Assembly (NCBI GenBank): GCA_003342815.1
Contig: PTEX01000012.1
Coordinates: forward strand, 3,705,761 to 3,769,760
Length of the DNA: 64,000 nt
DNA from: Eudromia elegans
Lineage: Eukaryota; Chordata; Aves; Tinamiformes; Tinamidae
Direction of reading: 5' to 3'
Below are positions 41,062 through 53,336 of the stretch, in pieces. The notes beneath the pieces were generated by a model. It did not search any database and had not been told where the DNA came from. It saw nothing but the letters and a program-made list of their open reading frames with translations. The position numbers and the translations under genes were made by a program. Numbering within the stretch: the first letter of the stretch is position 1; each line of letters starts with the position of its first letter.

Positions 41062-41121
41062 ATTACCATTTTTATTTTGTTCTGCTAAGATATTACCATT
41101 TATATTTAGTTCTGCTAAAAT
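41062..41121. repeat. 30-bp tandem duplication
   Basis: Two head-to-tail copies with a period of exactly 30 bases, beginning ATTACCATTT and containing GTTCTGCTAA. They differ at a few positions. Confidence 0.85.
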
Positions 41122-41696
41122 ATTGCTACTAATAAGTAATTACAAAAACAAAGTTTGGTTTGCTGTAATGTCACTGACGTGGTAGGACCTTGTGTTTTAA
41201 GCATTTAGGAAACTATTCACACCACCTAGTTTTAGCCAAATAATTCTGGTGGTCAGTGACATAAGGCAAGAAAATGGAGCCCTCTGGTGACATACTCTCC
41301 AAATGATCATGTCTTGCTTTCAGGGGCTGAGCCAGCCATCGTGGTCAAGAAGGCAGCAACCAGACTGGACCCAAGTAGCTGAGCCCATGACAGACCCCTT
41401 GTGGGTCTGCCTAGACCATTACCCTTGACAGCAGGAGCGCCTAGATCTCAAAGAAAGGAAGAGTGCAGGAAGAGGGATACAATCCCATATATGCCCTTGT
41501 TGATATGCTATGTTTAAGTGGGATGGGAAGAGAGGGGCGATATTCAGCAGCTCCAACTGGAGTCCAGTGTTTTATGTAATGTGCAACCTCCCCTTGCACA
41601 ATGATGGTCAGAAGAAGAGAGGGATGAGGAGAAGGATGCAGCTCCCCAACTCCCCAGCTGTGAGAAATTTCTCACTCATCTTCACAGGGCACTTTT
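41122..41696. other. Non-coding DNA, nothing recognised
   Basis: Locally GC-richer around 41.3-41.5 kb. No gene, domain or repeat family is identified. Confidence 0.5.
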
Positions 41697-41770
41697 TCTT
41701 CCTTATATGCCTCTTTTATTCTTTTTTCTTTCCTTTTTTTCTTCTTTTTTCTGTTTCCTTTTTTTTTTAA
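41697..41770. repeat. Pyrimidine-rich low-complexity tract
   Basis: T/C-rich stretch with T homopolymers. It encodes a Phe/Leu/Ser-rich artefactual peptide on the plus strand and a Lys/Glu-rich one on the minus strand. Confidence 0.85.
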
Positions 41771-44240
41771 GAATGGTATTTGCTTTGAAGGATACCCTTC
41801 CCAAGCTTCTCCAATAGAGATATGAAAAAAAAGAAGGAAACCAGGCTGTGGGTCTTCTACATGACTGAAGAACTAGGCTGCAGGCTGTCAGCCTCCTTTC
41901 TGGCAGCAGAAATCTTTCATTTCCTCTGAACAATCTCACAAGAACAGCAAGAGCAGTGAGTCCTCCTCACCTCTTCCCAGGTTCACTCACACAAAGACAA
42001 CTTGGTCTTTAGCCTTTCTCGGCTAAAGGGAGAGATTTGAACTCCATCAGTGAGAGCAAGACTCCAACATCAAGCCTTAGGCTGTTGATATAAAAGACAA
42101 GACTCACTGATACATCATGTAAGAGAAATCCCGCTGTTTTTCTTCTTTTCAGGAAAAAGGGTCCATGACAAACACTGAGGTAGGACTCTGGGTTCGGATC
42201 CTCAGGCAGGAATGCTGGCTCACGTAGTCATCCTCTGGAAAAGGAGAGAACTGCACCTAAGCCCCTGTGTTTAATGCTTAGTTCTGCATGAATCCCTTCT
42301 CAGCGGGCAGTCTTAGCTTAATAGCTTGAAGAAGGTGGCTAGTGGGACCATTCATTCATGTGCATTTATGTAAAATACATGCATGCATACGTCTCTTTCT
42401 ATATATATAGTGATATATGTACAAGTTAGTACCTGTCCCCAAAACCCTCCAGCTGAAAAATGAACAATAACAGCAATAACAAAAATAAATAAATAATGAA
42501 TAAAATAATTAATTAATTAATCAAATCTACCCCTCCCTAACGTTTCCAGGCATTTCCTAGCAAATTTCTACATCTGATTGCAAAATATCCGGCTAAGAAA
42601 TATCAGACTCATGCATTTTCCTGAAAACAGAATGCTAGTAGTTTTGACAAGGTAAGGGAAAAAATATTGACTGAGTTCTTAGAAAATCTGCTAAAGAGAA
42701 AAGTGATGTAAGTCTCCCACAGTGAGATAACCTGTAATTGGACTTGGCATTTTATTAGACAACAGAGAACTCGCCTAGAAGGTAGGAAGACATAGGTCCT
42801 GCTAATTCCTCTGTAAGGAAGAACCTGTCTGAGGCTGCTGCATTGAGGTGCATGGCAAGCCCTATTCACTCTGCAGGAAACTCTGGTCCGCTGCTAAACT
42901 GGATGATGCACCTAAGCATTTTAACCTCAGTTAACAGATCTTGTACTGGAGGACTCTTTCTGCCATGGGAATATTGATGATTTCAGATATGAAAGCATAA
43001 TTATGTTCAGTATGCTGAAGGAAGAAGAATTAGAAAATGCCATTATGTATAACAAAATTGGCATGGATTATTTCAAAAGAATTCTGTTTGAAAGCCTGAA
43101 TCATGTAAGGACAATGTTAATGAAAACACTGTGTATCAATATTTTACACTTGAAATGGATGAATACTAAATGACTCTTAATTAATTATTCTTCATAAATA
43201 TTGCATTACTCTAAATGCATTCGTCATGTAGTGCATCCATCATTTGGGCACAGCTTAAAGGTGTAGAGCTTCTCAAGATCCTCTTCATTTGCCAAAATTA
43301 AACTTTGATCTTGTTCTAGCTTCTCTAACTCATATATCCTTTCTTCCCCTGCAGTCTTTACACACACACAAAAAAAGCAAAAACTTTGTAAAACCTCACC
43401 ACTAATTCACACAGTGCAGAGAGCAACTACTGCAGAACAATGATTTTTGCAAATTCACCCTCTGACTAACAGTCAGAAAAAGCAGCAAGGATCACATATT
43501 ATTGAAAAGCACAGGAATACAGACAAAAGTACCTTTTTGTTTTCATCTTTCCTTAGGAAATTATAATTTTAAAGTTTATAACTATAAATTATAGTAACTA
43601 TAAATTTTGTATTTTCTATAGTTTTGGCATGAAATTTGTGATTGCATATTTTCTTCACTCTCTTCCATTGGAATACCAAAATAACATATCTTTGCTAAAA
43701 ACACCAGGTTACATTTTTTTTTTTTTTCTATAAATTATGCAGAAAAATCTTTACCTGTTTCCCTGAAATCCGGTATTTTTGACTGAGTGAAGTACAAAGC
43801 CTAAAGTGCTTTCCTACCTAAAAATAAGTATTATTTTAGCACAGAAAAAAAAGTCAGATCACAGCCCATTGAAGATGTCTATGCTTACTGAAAAGGTTTG
43901 AGTAAGTTTCCTTTGACCCCTGGATATCAGAGAATTTATGGGAAAGTGACTACAGCAGAGTTTTTTCAACTCCCATTACAGTCTGTGAAAAGAAATAGGC
44001 ATTTCTAGGACTCCATTAATCTCAGCTCTGATATATCACATCTTAAAAGTGCCTGTTTGTTTCTATTGAGTTTAAAGGTAGTCCAGTATGATTGGCTCTG
44101 GTATGAATACCTACATTGGAAGAACTGAAAAAATCTATAAAACTTTATAAGCTCTTGCTCCAGCTTTCACAGCTCCTGCTTAACTCTGGGTCTATTGCCT
44201 GAGTGGTCTATATTGTTCTTGTCACCTCTTTCCGTAAAGA
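41771..44240. other. Non-coding DNA, nothing recognised
   Basis: AT-rich. It includes an 8-bp hairpin at 42007-42028, an AATA/ATTA-rich stretch at 42479-42521 and a T14 run at 43714-43727. No gene is recognised. Confidence 0.6.
42007..42028. repeat. Short perfect inverted repeat
   Basis: CTTTAGCC and GGCTAAAG form an 8-bp stem around a 6-base pyrimidine loop. No T-tract or other terminator context makes it meaningful in a vertebrate, and no function is inferred. Confidence 0.6.
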
Positions 44241-44250
44241 TGTGCACCTA

Positions 44251-44440
44251 TGTGCACCTTTACAGGCTGCCCAGAGAGGCTGTGGAGTCTCCTTCTCTGG
44301 AGATCTTCCAAACCCGCCTGGATGCCACCCTGTGCCCCGTGCTCTAGAGGTCCCTGCTGGAGCAGGGGGATTGGACTAGGTGATCTCTAGAGGCCCCTTC
44401 CAACCTCAACCACTCTGGGATTCTGTGATTCTGTGCACCT
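44251..44440. repeat. 9-bp direct repeats flanking the CR1 copy
   Basis: TGTGCACCT occurs at 44251-44259, immediately before the CR1 fragment, and again at 44432-44440 at its 3' end. A third copy lies at 44241-44249. The flanking pair could be a target-site duplication, but the extra upstream copy and the overlap of the right repeat with the CR1 tail (CTGTG) weaken this. Confidence 0.45.
44261..44436 (+). mobile_element. CR1 LINE 3' end, well preserved
   Basis: This is the 3' terminus of a CR1 retrotransposon in sense orientation. The first part encodes the end of ORF2 (RLPREAVESPSLEIFQ-like, closing with LCPVL and a TAG at 44345-44347). The short 3' UTR follows (ggagcagggggattggacta, gtgatctctagaggcccctt), then the typical octamer tail with about two ATTCTGTG units. 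The 5' side is truncated so only about 175 bases remain. The C-terminus matches that encoded by the minus-strand copy at 53.3 kb, so the two probably belong to one subfamily. Confidence 0.93.
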
Positions 44441-44441
44441 A

Positions 44442-47215
44442 CTTGTCTTTAGAATGCAGTTTGGCAATTCCTTCATAGACATCCCTAATAAATTTAATTC
44501 TCAGAACATGGAAAATTTGGCTGCATTATTTACATCACTTTCTCCAACTGTTTTTCTTTTCTCCCATTCTCTAGCTTCCTCTTATAAGATCCCGGCCTCT
44601 TTTCTATCTTCCTTCTGCCCTCTTATGTCATATGCACCTTGGATGAGAATCTATCTTGTGGGGTCTCACTGTGCATTTAAGTTGAACTGTATAATGACAT
44701 CTTTGGAAGACTGAAAAAGAAGGGGAAAGTATCCGACTCTATAGATAGGCAGGCTCCAGATGGAGAGGAGGGCAGGGCAGAAGCTGCAGCTGGCCTAGCA
44801 TCTGCCACTGCACCTGGGGCTCTGTCCGAGATCCTTTTTTCATCATATTCTCCTCTTTGAAAATCTCGGGAAGTGGACTCCATGGAATGAGCCCATCGCA
44901 GAGAGATGACAGGTGTCTGTGAGGAGGCATTGCTTGACGTGCGTGAACAAACCAGCAGCTGCACCCGTGAGATTTAGGAAAGGGCTGACTGGACTCGTGG
45001 AATGGACCCTATGACCTGTAAAGCACTGCTGGCTTTACAGCAGTCTTCATTCACTGCATAACGGCACACACCTGGTCGGAGGGGAATGGGGCCAGAATTA
45101 AAAAGATATAGTTTTTTAGTTTTTTTTCTTTTTTTCTTTTTAAATCTGGACTTACACGTAAAGCAATTGCTCTTTCCCTGCTTACTTGTCCTCTCTTCTC
45201 TCTCATGCCATGCTATTCAGGGGGATGGAGAGAGGAAGAGACTATTATTGCTTCTGAGTAGCAATTTACTGAGCACAAATGAATTGAAACTGTGTGAGAC
45301 GCCTTAGAAAAAGAGAAGAGCAGACTAAAATGGTTCATCTGACAAAGTACACAGAGATACCATCAAAATACACATGGGTGAATGAATAATACAATCTGCC
45401 TGACATCTTCAAAATGGTATGTTGGGTGTACAGTATTTAATGCTTGCAAAAGGCCATCCTGTGGGGTCACTGAGGGAAAACAGAGAGCAAGAAAGCAGAA
45501 GAGAGCTTGCACACGAGGAATTTGCTCTAACTTCTGAGCAAGGCTTTCAGTACTTATACAAAAATATAGCACTGCTCAAGACTTTTACCTGTATTGAGAA
45601 AGTTGTTAAGGCACAGTCTGATGTTAAATGAGTTGCACACAATAGATGTAAGAAGCAAATAATTTGACGGAGCACTTGTGGGTTACCCAGAAATTTGCTT
45701 TCAATGTCATCTTCTCCAATAAAAATGCAAATATAAAACTAATTCAGTTACATGAGCACTCAATAAACCTTACTGAGAGCAAAACAAAAATGTTAGACTG
45801 TTTTTTATAGTACATTATAGCCACACCTGATTCCTTCAGTAATGTTCCTTTAGGAGTCACTTGCTTCTCTCATTTGAAAAGGTTGCAATTCATATGCCAA
45901 ATGGTTCTGTACTGTTCAAAGACCAGTTTCAAATCAGATGAATAGCTTAATAATCTCCAGGAGCTGTTGTCTGTATAATACCTGGCTCTAGTTTGAACAT
46001 TTTCTATATGAGGTACTATTAAATAGATAGCAAAGTCAGCAATCTCTTGAGAGAGGATAGTTCATCGCACCTAACTTTAGTCAGTCATCTGACTTCCCTG
46101 TGTGGTTGATGAAGCTCTTGTGGATAGCTTCTAAGGGTGATTCATTTCATTCTTGAAGAAAGTGTCAGAGAGGTGAGATGAATTGTCCTTTGGAGGTGTT
46201 CATCTCTCTCCATCAGCTACAGAGCAAACTGACATAGCTATCTTATGATATTTTGGATGATTAGCTTTAAGATCTCTAGTCACTTTTAGATGTCCATCTG
46301 ATCAATGAAGGACCACGATTTGTATGCAAAGCACCTTTTAAAGAGTGTATTTCTCTGCCTTTATTTCATACATACTAAATACTCTAACACAAGCCAGGAC
46401 CATGTATGTATGCATATATTCATATTCATACATCATGACTTTATATATATTCAAAGGATGGGTCAAGATGTACTACTTTACCATGCTTTGGGCTCTCTTT
46501 TTTGAGCCTGGGCAAAAATTTCCTTCCATCAGCTTTAATTAAATAACTCTCTGTTATCTTATTAAAAAACCAGAGAGTCATTCTGTTCTTTTTAGAAATT
46601 TACGAGAAGACTGAACAGGATTGACATTTCTACTAGTTCCTAATTCCTAGAGAGCACCTCAGTATTTCAACTGAATTAAAAGTAGTGACATCAGGCTGAA
46701 TATCACAGATAAAGGAAGAGAACTGATGCATTTGATATCAATACTGACAATTCACAGTGATTTATCTTTAAATCTTCTTTGTTTAGCTCTTAATTAAAGG
46801 CGTGAGTGTGCATACAGGAAAAACTTAGTGATAGCATTCATATATACTACCTGAAAATTTGAGGCTAGCTAAACCACAGCAAACAAAGAAAAGCAATTAC
46901 TGCAGCAACCATTAGCAATAGAGCAATGTTATTAATGACAGAACACCATTCACTATACGGATAGCACTCCACTCCTTTCAAACTCTCTGTGATGGTAATG
47001 CTGCAAATTTTGCTGTAACAAACAGATGATCAAAATGTTTTCTTATTTTTTTTTTGATTTACATTGCCATAATTTGTAAACATGAGCCAGAGCAAAAGCA
47101 ATCCCTATCTAGTAAATGCAGGGAAGTTCTAAGGCCTCTGAGCACTGCTATAGTTTCATCTACTAAAGATGGAAGTGCCCAGGGCTGGAAGGAACAATGT
47201 AAACAAGCTTAATCC
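44442..47215. other. Non-coding DNA, nothing recognised
   Basis: Short ORFs only. A slightly GC-richer patch near 44.74-44.96 kb has overlapping ORFs on the minus strand without family resemblance. A pyrimidine-rich tract lies near 45.11-45.14 kb. Confidence 0.6.
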
Positions 47216-47375
47216 TTGTGTGTGTGTGTGTGTACATATATATATATTTATTTAGTCATGAGAGATATATTTTGCCCTGAATGTGATGTTGTGTGTGTGT
47301 GTGTGTGTGTGTGTGTATACATATATATATATATATATATATTTAGTCATAAGAGAGATATATTTTGCCCTGAAT
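47216..47375. repeat. Tandemly duplicated composite (TG)n(TA)n microsatellite
   Basis: Two adjacent copies of one module: a (TG)n run, ACATATA/(TA)n, then ATTTAGTCAT, then GAGATATATTTTGCCCTGAAT. Copy 1 is at about 47216-47282 and copy 2 at about 47289-47375. The non-repeat right part is nearly identical between copies, while the TG and TA run lengths differ. This is a local duplication of a microsatellite together with its flank. Confidence 0.92.
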
Positions 47376-48317
47376 AGTGAGGCTGTAATGTTGAGGTGCT
47401 GTGGAATTTGGAGGACTTGTTATAGAAGAGCATGGAAAATTCTCTTGTACCCAAATGTGTGGAAGATACTGCACTCAAATTCAACATGGCAGTGGAGGAG
47501 TTCAAGGTAAAAATGCATGTGAGGGGATTTAGGTAAAAGTAAGAAAAAATAAAAAACACTAGATGCAGGAAAGCTCTTTTTGGAAATAAGGACTCTGCAA
47601 CTTTCTCATTCTACTGGATGCTTTTTTAAACTCACAACTCAAGAGTCCAGCTATGAGTGCCAAACTGCATGAACCATAAAGCAGGAGTCCTGAACTGTGA
47701 GCAAATCTAGCAGAAACAAGTGGTAGTGACAATATTTAGTAAAAGTAACTACTTATCTTTACCATAATATCTCAGTTGTTTTAATATTTTCTTATGCAAG
47801 TACATTTAAATGTTAGCAGTTGGGGATTTTATTTTGCACCAATTCCTGAGTAAGGAGTTGTTGTGGGGAATCACAGATGAAGTCACGGTGCTTTGTAATG
47901 TTCAAAAATTGTGGCTAAAAGGCAAGTTACAAAACAGGGTCTTTTCTTCCTGGGTAAGTAATGTAAAGATAATCTTTCCTCTAAAAGCTCAGAAATTCTG
48001 TATAACAACATGCAATAGCTGAAGACTATTTAAGACTCTGTCACCTTTTCCTCCTCCTCCTTTGCAACCAAGATGCAAAGGAGGTAATGCATTGCAGGCC
48101 AGTGGCCCTGGACAGCTGGCCAAGCAAATTGCCTCAGGCTCAGGACACCTCATGAGCTAAAAAGACACTACATTGCATGCTCTTGAAATTCTCAGTAAAA
48201 TCACAAAGGTTATTTTTAGCAATGCTTAAGCAAATTATTTATTAAAACAGAGAAGACAATAACTGCTACAAAGACCTTTTAAAATTTTTACACTTGGCCT
48301 CTATACATGTGAAAGAT
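47376..48317. other. Non-coding DNA, nothing recognised
   Basis: Unique-looking AT-rich sequence with no identifiable feature. Confidence 0.6.
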
Positions 48318-48401
48318 CCTTCCTCCCTTCCTCTCTTCCTCCCTCCTTCCCTCCCTCTCTCCCTCCCTCCCTCCCTTCCTTCCTTCCTTCCTTCCCTCCC
48401 T
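48318..48401. repeat. Polypyrimidine CCTT/CCCT tract
   Basis: About 84 bases of nearly pure C/T in CCTT and CCCT units. The minus strand translates to an Arg/Glu/Gly-rich artefact within the ORF at 48266-48508. Such tracts can adopt triplex (H-DNA) structures. Confidence 0.95.
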
Positions 48402-51400
48402 ACTTGATTTAGCATTTCGAAAGAATACTTAGGAACTGTATCCTGTGCTACATCAGGGACAAAGAAATACCAGATCTCTTGGGAAATAAGGATCCAGTTA
48501 GGTTTCAAAATCCAGATCTAATACACATTCAGAATTAAAACATATTTTATGATACATGCAAACAAGTCTACAAAGTGGGGTGGCTTTGTAAGCTATGTTA
48601 TATAACATAGGGTAAAAATTAGAAATAGAAAAACATTCAAATTAAGAAATTATGAGTCATTCAAACAAAATGGACCTTTGCTCTTTGTTCAAGGTTGAAT
48701 GTGAACTCTGATAATCGCTAATTACTTTATCACTTTCCTAAGTCATCTTCAGAATGTCCAAGTGCTTCCAAACCCTTTTATATCTTAAGGTGAAAAGATT
48801 ATTAGGATTGATACTGCTGCAAATGTATTTTGCCTTACTTAAGACGAAATAACTTTCTTTTGTCATTAAGGGACTTTATGATCAAACTTTATCACCTGCC
48901 TGATTAAGTTCCCATAGCAGTAACAACACAAAAGATTCTCATATTAACTTTAAAAAAACAAAACAAAACAAAAGCCTTCACCTAGAAGTCTGAAAGTTTT
49001 TTCTAATGTGCTTCTGTAAATAACGCTGAATACTGTAGTATATTTGTAGTATATTTCCTAGTTTCCTAAACCCAAATAAAACAGTTGCTAGTTTATATTC
49101 AGCAACCATGAGGAACAAAGTAGTCTCCAAGAGGGAAGCTGGCAGACTCCTTATGAAATCCTTTAGAAGGATATGAGCTTGTTTCAGGCATTGCTTTCAG
49201 AAATTTAGAAGGTGAAATACAAAAAGAAAAGACATTTATAACCTGGAGAAAACTTTATATGTAAGAGAGTATGATGAGAATAATGCCAGGTGCTTCCTGA
49301 GCCCCCCCCCTTTTTTTTTAATAGAAAAAAATACATACTGATACATACTGAATGTTAACAAATTACAAAGTCCATATTTCCATTTTGATTATTTGCAACA
49401 GGATGCGAAAGACTTAACTTCTGACCAGATTAAAAGTCAAAAGCAATTACAAATGGAAAGTATGAAATACTATTAACAATTCATGCAATCACATTTCCAA
49501 AATCAGAATTTTAATATATTTACTATATTGTCTTTTTATGGAGAAGGTGGTTTATATTCCATGGACTCGAGATACAGATGAAAAGGGGACCCTAATAATA
49601 TGAGGAAGGTGGTGTGAGCATAAGGTCATAGAGAAGGTAATTCCTGACTTACAGCCTCTGCAAGCTGAAGTCTACCATGACCCTTCTCTTAATGCTGATA
49701 ACAAGATGAGATGTTGATAGGTGGAACCTGGGTAAGGTAAAACCAGACGTACTCAGGCAGTCACATTTGGGAAGCCACAGAGAGAGAAGGATGTTACAAA
49801 AGAAAAGCATGGCTGATTAATTGGGAGGAAGACAAAGAAAACAAAAAAAGCAAATGCCTGACCATGGAAATAGAAATCAGATAAAACAATTCACAAAGAG
49901 ATCTCAAAGTACAATGAAAGTTGCAGTGAATGGCAAAATTACTTTGTGAAAAAAAACCCTCTACTGCTAATTTACCCTTCTCCTGAGGACAGCTTGCAAG
50001 AAAAGGGAGTCCTTCAACAAAAGACAGTAAGAAAAGACTTGCTGGGATAGCTGGCATGCACTGCAGGTGAAAGTAATACGACTTACAAAACTCACAGGGA
50101 TAAGGTTGACTGAAAAGGAGCAGCAGGCAAAAGGTCACTTAATTAAATTATCAGCCTATTTGGAGCTTTCACAAACCTCAAATTTATTCTGTTTATTTCA
50201 CAAAACAAACATTTACCTTTGTCATTTGAATACTTGCCAGTTTGGGGGAAAGAAAAAAGGCATGAAATCCCTTTTCTTTGTTGACAAATTGGCCCAGAAA
50301 ACTTTATTTTCCATATTAATGATAGCTAGATCAGAGCCTCAGCTAAGTTCTATGAATGCCTCTACATTAGGATCTTGGATCAGCAGTACATTTTTGGAAG
50401 CAATCCAGTGTTGTCTCCCACATGTCACTCTTTAACTCACATTGCAAAAACTGTCCTGAAGCACACTGAATTTGTTTTGGATGAAACTTAACTGGAAAAT
50501 GCATCCCAGGATTTCCCCTAATGAGCTTCAGCTGCTGATGAGACTTCAGCATGTGGGTCCAGGCAAGAGGTGATCTGTAGTAACCCCCCTCAGCACCAAA
50601 CATTCTCTACAAACCTGTGCCCACTGGGCTGTACTACTTGCTAATATAGATGATGCCTTAATATTTACAGGGACAATTATATATAGTGGTTAAAAGTTGG
50701 TATTTTAAGTTTTCTATCATGGGTATTGGAAGGAAATTAAAGATCTTTAGTGAGCTTGAGACAAAAAAAAAAAATCTATTTAAGGCCATCTGGAACTCCT
50801 TACTTCTAACATGTCTTTATTTGATTGAAAATAAGTCATATGAAGTGACTGAAAGACATTGATAAATAGCAGAATATGAATGAAATATTTCTTCTCTGTA
50901 AACATTTTAAAATGTGATATGTGGATAGATTATGTCCATATATTTCTTAATATCATTTAAAAAAAAAAGTGATTCTGTTAATTTCAATATATTTCATAAT
51001 CTATTTACTTGATCTAACTGTTTATAAACTGTTTATAAATATTTATCTAGATATTTTAAAAGAGATTGATCACGGTAATAGGCAGAGCAAAGGAAGGATG
51101 TCACATGATCAAGTTAAAGGTTAGCTGGCTGCTCTGTCCACATACTTTTATTAGCACCATATACTTCCTTCACAAGAATATTGAAAACTGTCAGGACTTA
51201 TTCTGACAGATGGCAGCTATTTCACTCTTTTAAGTACCAGGGCTATCGTTGCATCAGGTGTTGCATCTTTTGTATTGTTGTTAGAAGTACTCAGAACAAA
51301 CTTGTGCTGGGTAAGCAGGATAATGAAGAGCTATCCATCTAGCATTTTCCATGGATTTGATTCATATCTTCAATCAAGAAACACTCACTGCTATTATAGA

Positions 51401-51830
51401 GAACTAGCTCAGTACTTGTCAGTCTTATCTTTGGGTTTACTGGTGCCAAATGAAAGGTTGGAAAAGACTAGAGTTTGAAATGTCAGTGTCTTTTCCAAAG
51501 GGAGAACCTGACTTTGTATTCCAGAAAGGGAGAAGAGCTTAGTGCATCATAATAAAGCAACCCGATGTATACGAAAGCTCCTGGATTCATTCCCATCTCT
51601 GTCTTCACTGAAATATGCCTTCTATTTGACGAACTTTCCTAAAGGCCAAAGAAACACTGGAGTAAGGGCTGAATGGTACCCTATCCTTCTCACCAACACA
51701 GTGTATATAACTGAGAAACAGGGCCATGGCATGAAATCAATACACTGCAGTGATCTGTGCAGTCAACTTTGTACCTGTACTCTGTATTTATAGCACTCTC
51801 AGAATGTACACCAGGCTATCTACCTGAATC
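48402..51830. other. Non-coding DNA, nothing recognised
   Basis: AT-rich, with an A/AAAC-rich stretch near 48.95 kb and a C9T9 junction near 49.31 kb. Two opposing ORFs over 110 codons (49794-50138 minus, 50067-50435 plus) partly overlap and resemble nothing known. Confidence 0.6.
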
Positions 51831-51859
51831 AAAACAAACAAACAAACAAACAAACAAAA
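51831..51859. repeat. (AAAC)n microsatellite
   Basis: About seven tandem CAAA units, slightly imperfect at both ends. Confidence 0.95.
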
Positions 51860-52237
51860 CCCCACTCAATATCACCTGAATTATCTAGCTTCCTTTTGGT
51901 GGGTAGGCCTGACTTGAGATCCAAAACTCCAGTCCAGCTGAAATTATATTCCCATAAATGCATTCATTGGTCTTCCCCTTCTCTTTCTGTCCATCTTTTC
52001 CTTTTCTATTCATTTTTATTCCCCAAAAAATTGCATTTTCTTCTTTTCCCCATTCTCATTCAAGCTCCTATAACCGTTTCTCAATTCAGATGCCTCTTCC
52101 TGGTCACAGATACGAGAGAAGGAAAAAAAAATAGGGATGTAAATAGTAAGGGTAAGAGCTGGGATAAGCAAGGGTAAGGCTGAAGAACAGATCTGAAGAC
52201 GTGAGAACACCTATATTTATTCTGTCTTGTTTCAGAT
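51860..52237. other. Non-coding DNA, partly pyrimidine-rich
   Basis: A T/C-rich patch around 51.97-52.06 kb. No gene is recognised. Confidence 0.55.
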
Positions 52238-52372
52238 GGAAGGAAGGGAGGAAGGGAGGAAGGGAGGAAGGGAGGAAGGGAGGAAGGGAGGAAGGAAGGA
52301 AGGAAGGAAGGAAGGAAGGAAGGAAGGAAGGAAGGAAGGAAGGAAGGAAGGAAGGAAGGAAAGGAAGGAAGA
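52238..52372. repeat. Long polypurine GGAA tract
   Basis: About 135 uninterrupted purines. The left part is built of GGGAGGAA octamers and the right part of GGAA tetramers, with one AAAGG irregularity near the right end. This suggests one unit spread and was later interrupted. It generates Gly/Arg/Lys-rich or Pro/Ser/Phe/Leu-rich artefactual ORFs on the two strands. Confidence 0.97.
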
Positions 52373-53336
52373 GCACAGCTGTCGGATACCAGAATCAGCT
52401 CTTTCATTTTTAAACTCCTCTCTAATTGGTCCTCAGAACTTCTTAATGTAGACATAGTCTGCATAGATTTAAGCTCAAGCAAGGTCATATAAGATCCTAT
52501 TAGGTTTTGTATAAATACTTTTATTTCAGTATGTTTTTGGTTATCACTGCTTAATTACTTCTTCTCCAGAAATTTTACATTAGCAGAAAAGTGAGTAATA
52601 ATAATTAAAAAAGTAATTCTGAGAAGTGTCTTGTTGATCATGCCAGAAACAATAGAATAGAACACGCAGTGAAGAACTTAATATGAATTTTTGTGGGAAT
52701 TTTTCTTCAAAGTCACTTGAGAACGAGGAAGATGAATGACTTCATTGTTAGAATTAGATATATTATGAAAGCTAATTGCAAATAACCTTTCAAAACTGTT
52801 TGCCAAGAATTCCCATGTCTGTGGTAATGGAAAGCCTGTACAGAGATATATTGAAAATGCAAACAGGCTTATTTCTAGATAAATTTCCTCTAGGAGAAAA
52901 TTAAAGATGTAAAGACCTGCTAATTGGAATATTGACTGGTACGACCAACAAAATGATCTGGCTAACCATGACAAGCAGATGTCACAGTGGGATAGGAGGG
53001 AACGAGAGTTCTTATTTATACAGAAATTTGAGTATTTGTACTGACATTCATGTGGAGATACAGGTATGATTAATCCCAGCCTGGTAAGTGAATTTACCAG
53101 TGGAGTTGTCCTTTGTGTTCTTAGTGCTTTGCATAGGAAGAGCTTGGTTGCTAGGAAAAACATTCATATTTTCTAATGTACTGGTTTCTGAGATTCTACA
53201 GTTCACTCATAAGAAGTGCCAGAAATAGAATCTGTGTTGAAGAAGTCTGCATGAATCTTGGTGTCTGTTGCTGCTCTGTGGTTCATCACCTTGCAACAGC
53301 TTGCCGATTCCAGGCATGAAGATACTTCCTTCCATT
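52373..53336. other. Non-coding DNA; one 161-codon minus ORF of doubtful value
   Basis: The minus-strand ORF at 52678-53163 is long for such AT-rich DNA. Its product is Phe/Leu/Ser/Asn-rich with no domain or family resemblance that I recognise, and no splice or promoter support. I treat it as chance. Confidence 0.5.

Noticed and set aside
41284-41292. CTCF-like CCCTCTGGTGA near 41.28 kb and GCCCCATCTGGTGA near 55.66 kb
   Set aside because: Each departs from the core at informative positions and is too weak to list as a site.
47283-47510. ORF with alternating Val-Cys and Tyr-Ile runs
   Set aside because: Translation of a (TG)n(TA)n microsatellite.
48266-48508. Arg/Glu/Gly-rich minus-strand ORF
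   Set aside because: Its distinctive part is the translated pyrimidine tract at 48318-48401.
49794-50435. Opposed ORFs of 114 and 122 codons
   Set aside because: They partly overlap on opposite strands and neither shows domains, splice context or protein-like composition.
52081-52488. Pro/Ser/Phe/Leu-rich minus ORF and Gly/Arg/Lys-rich plus ORFs
   Set aside because: They are direct translations of the GGAA tract.
52678-53163. 161-codon minus-strand ORF
   Set aside because: Phe/Leu/Ser/Asn-rich chance-like composition, no domain and no splice or promoter context.
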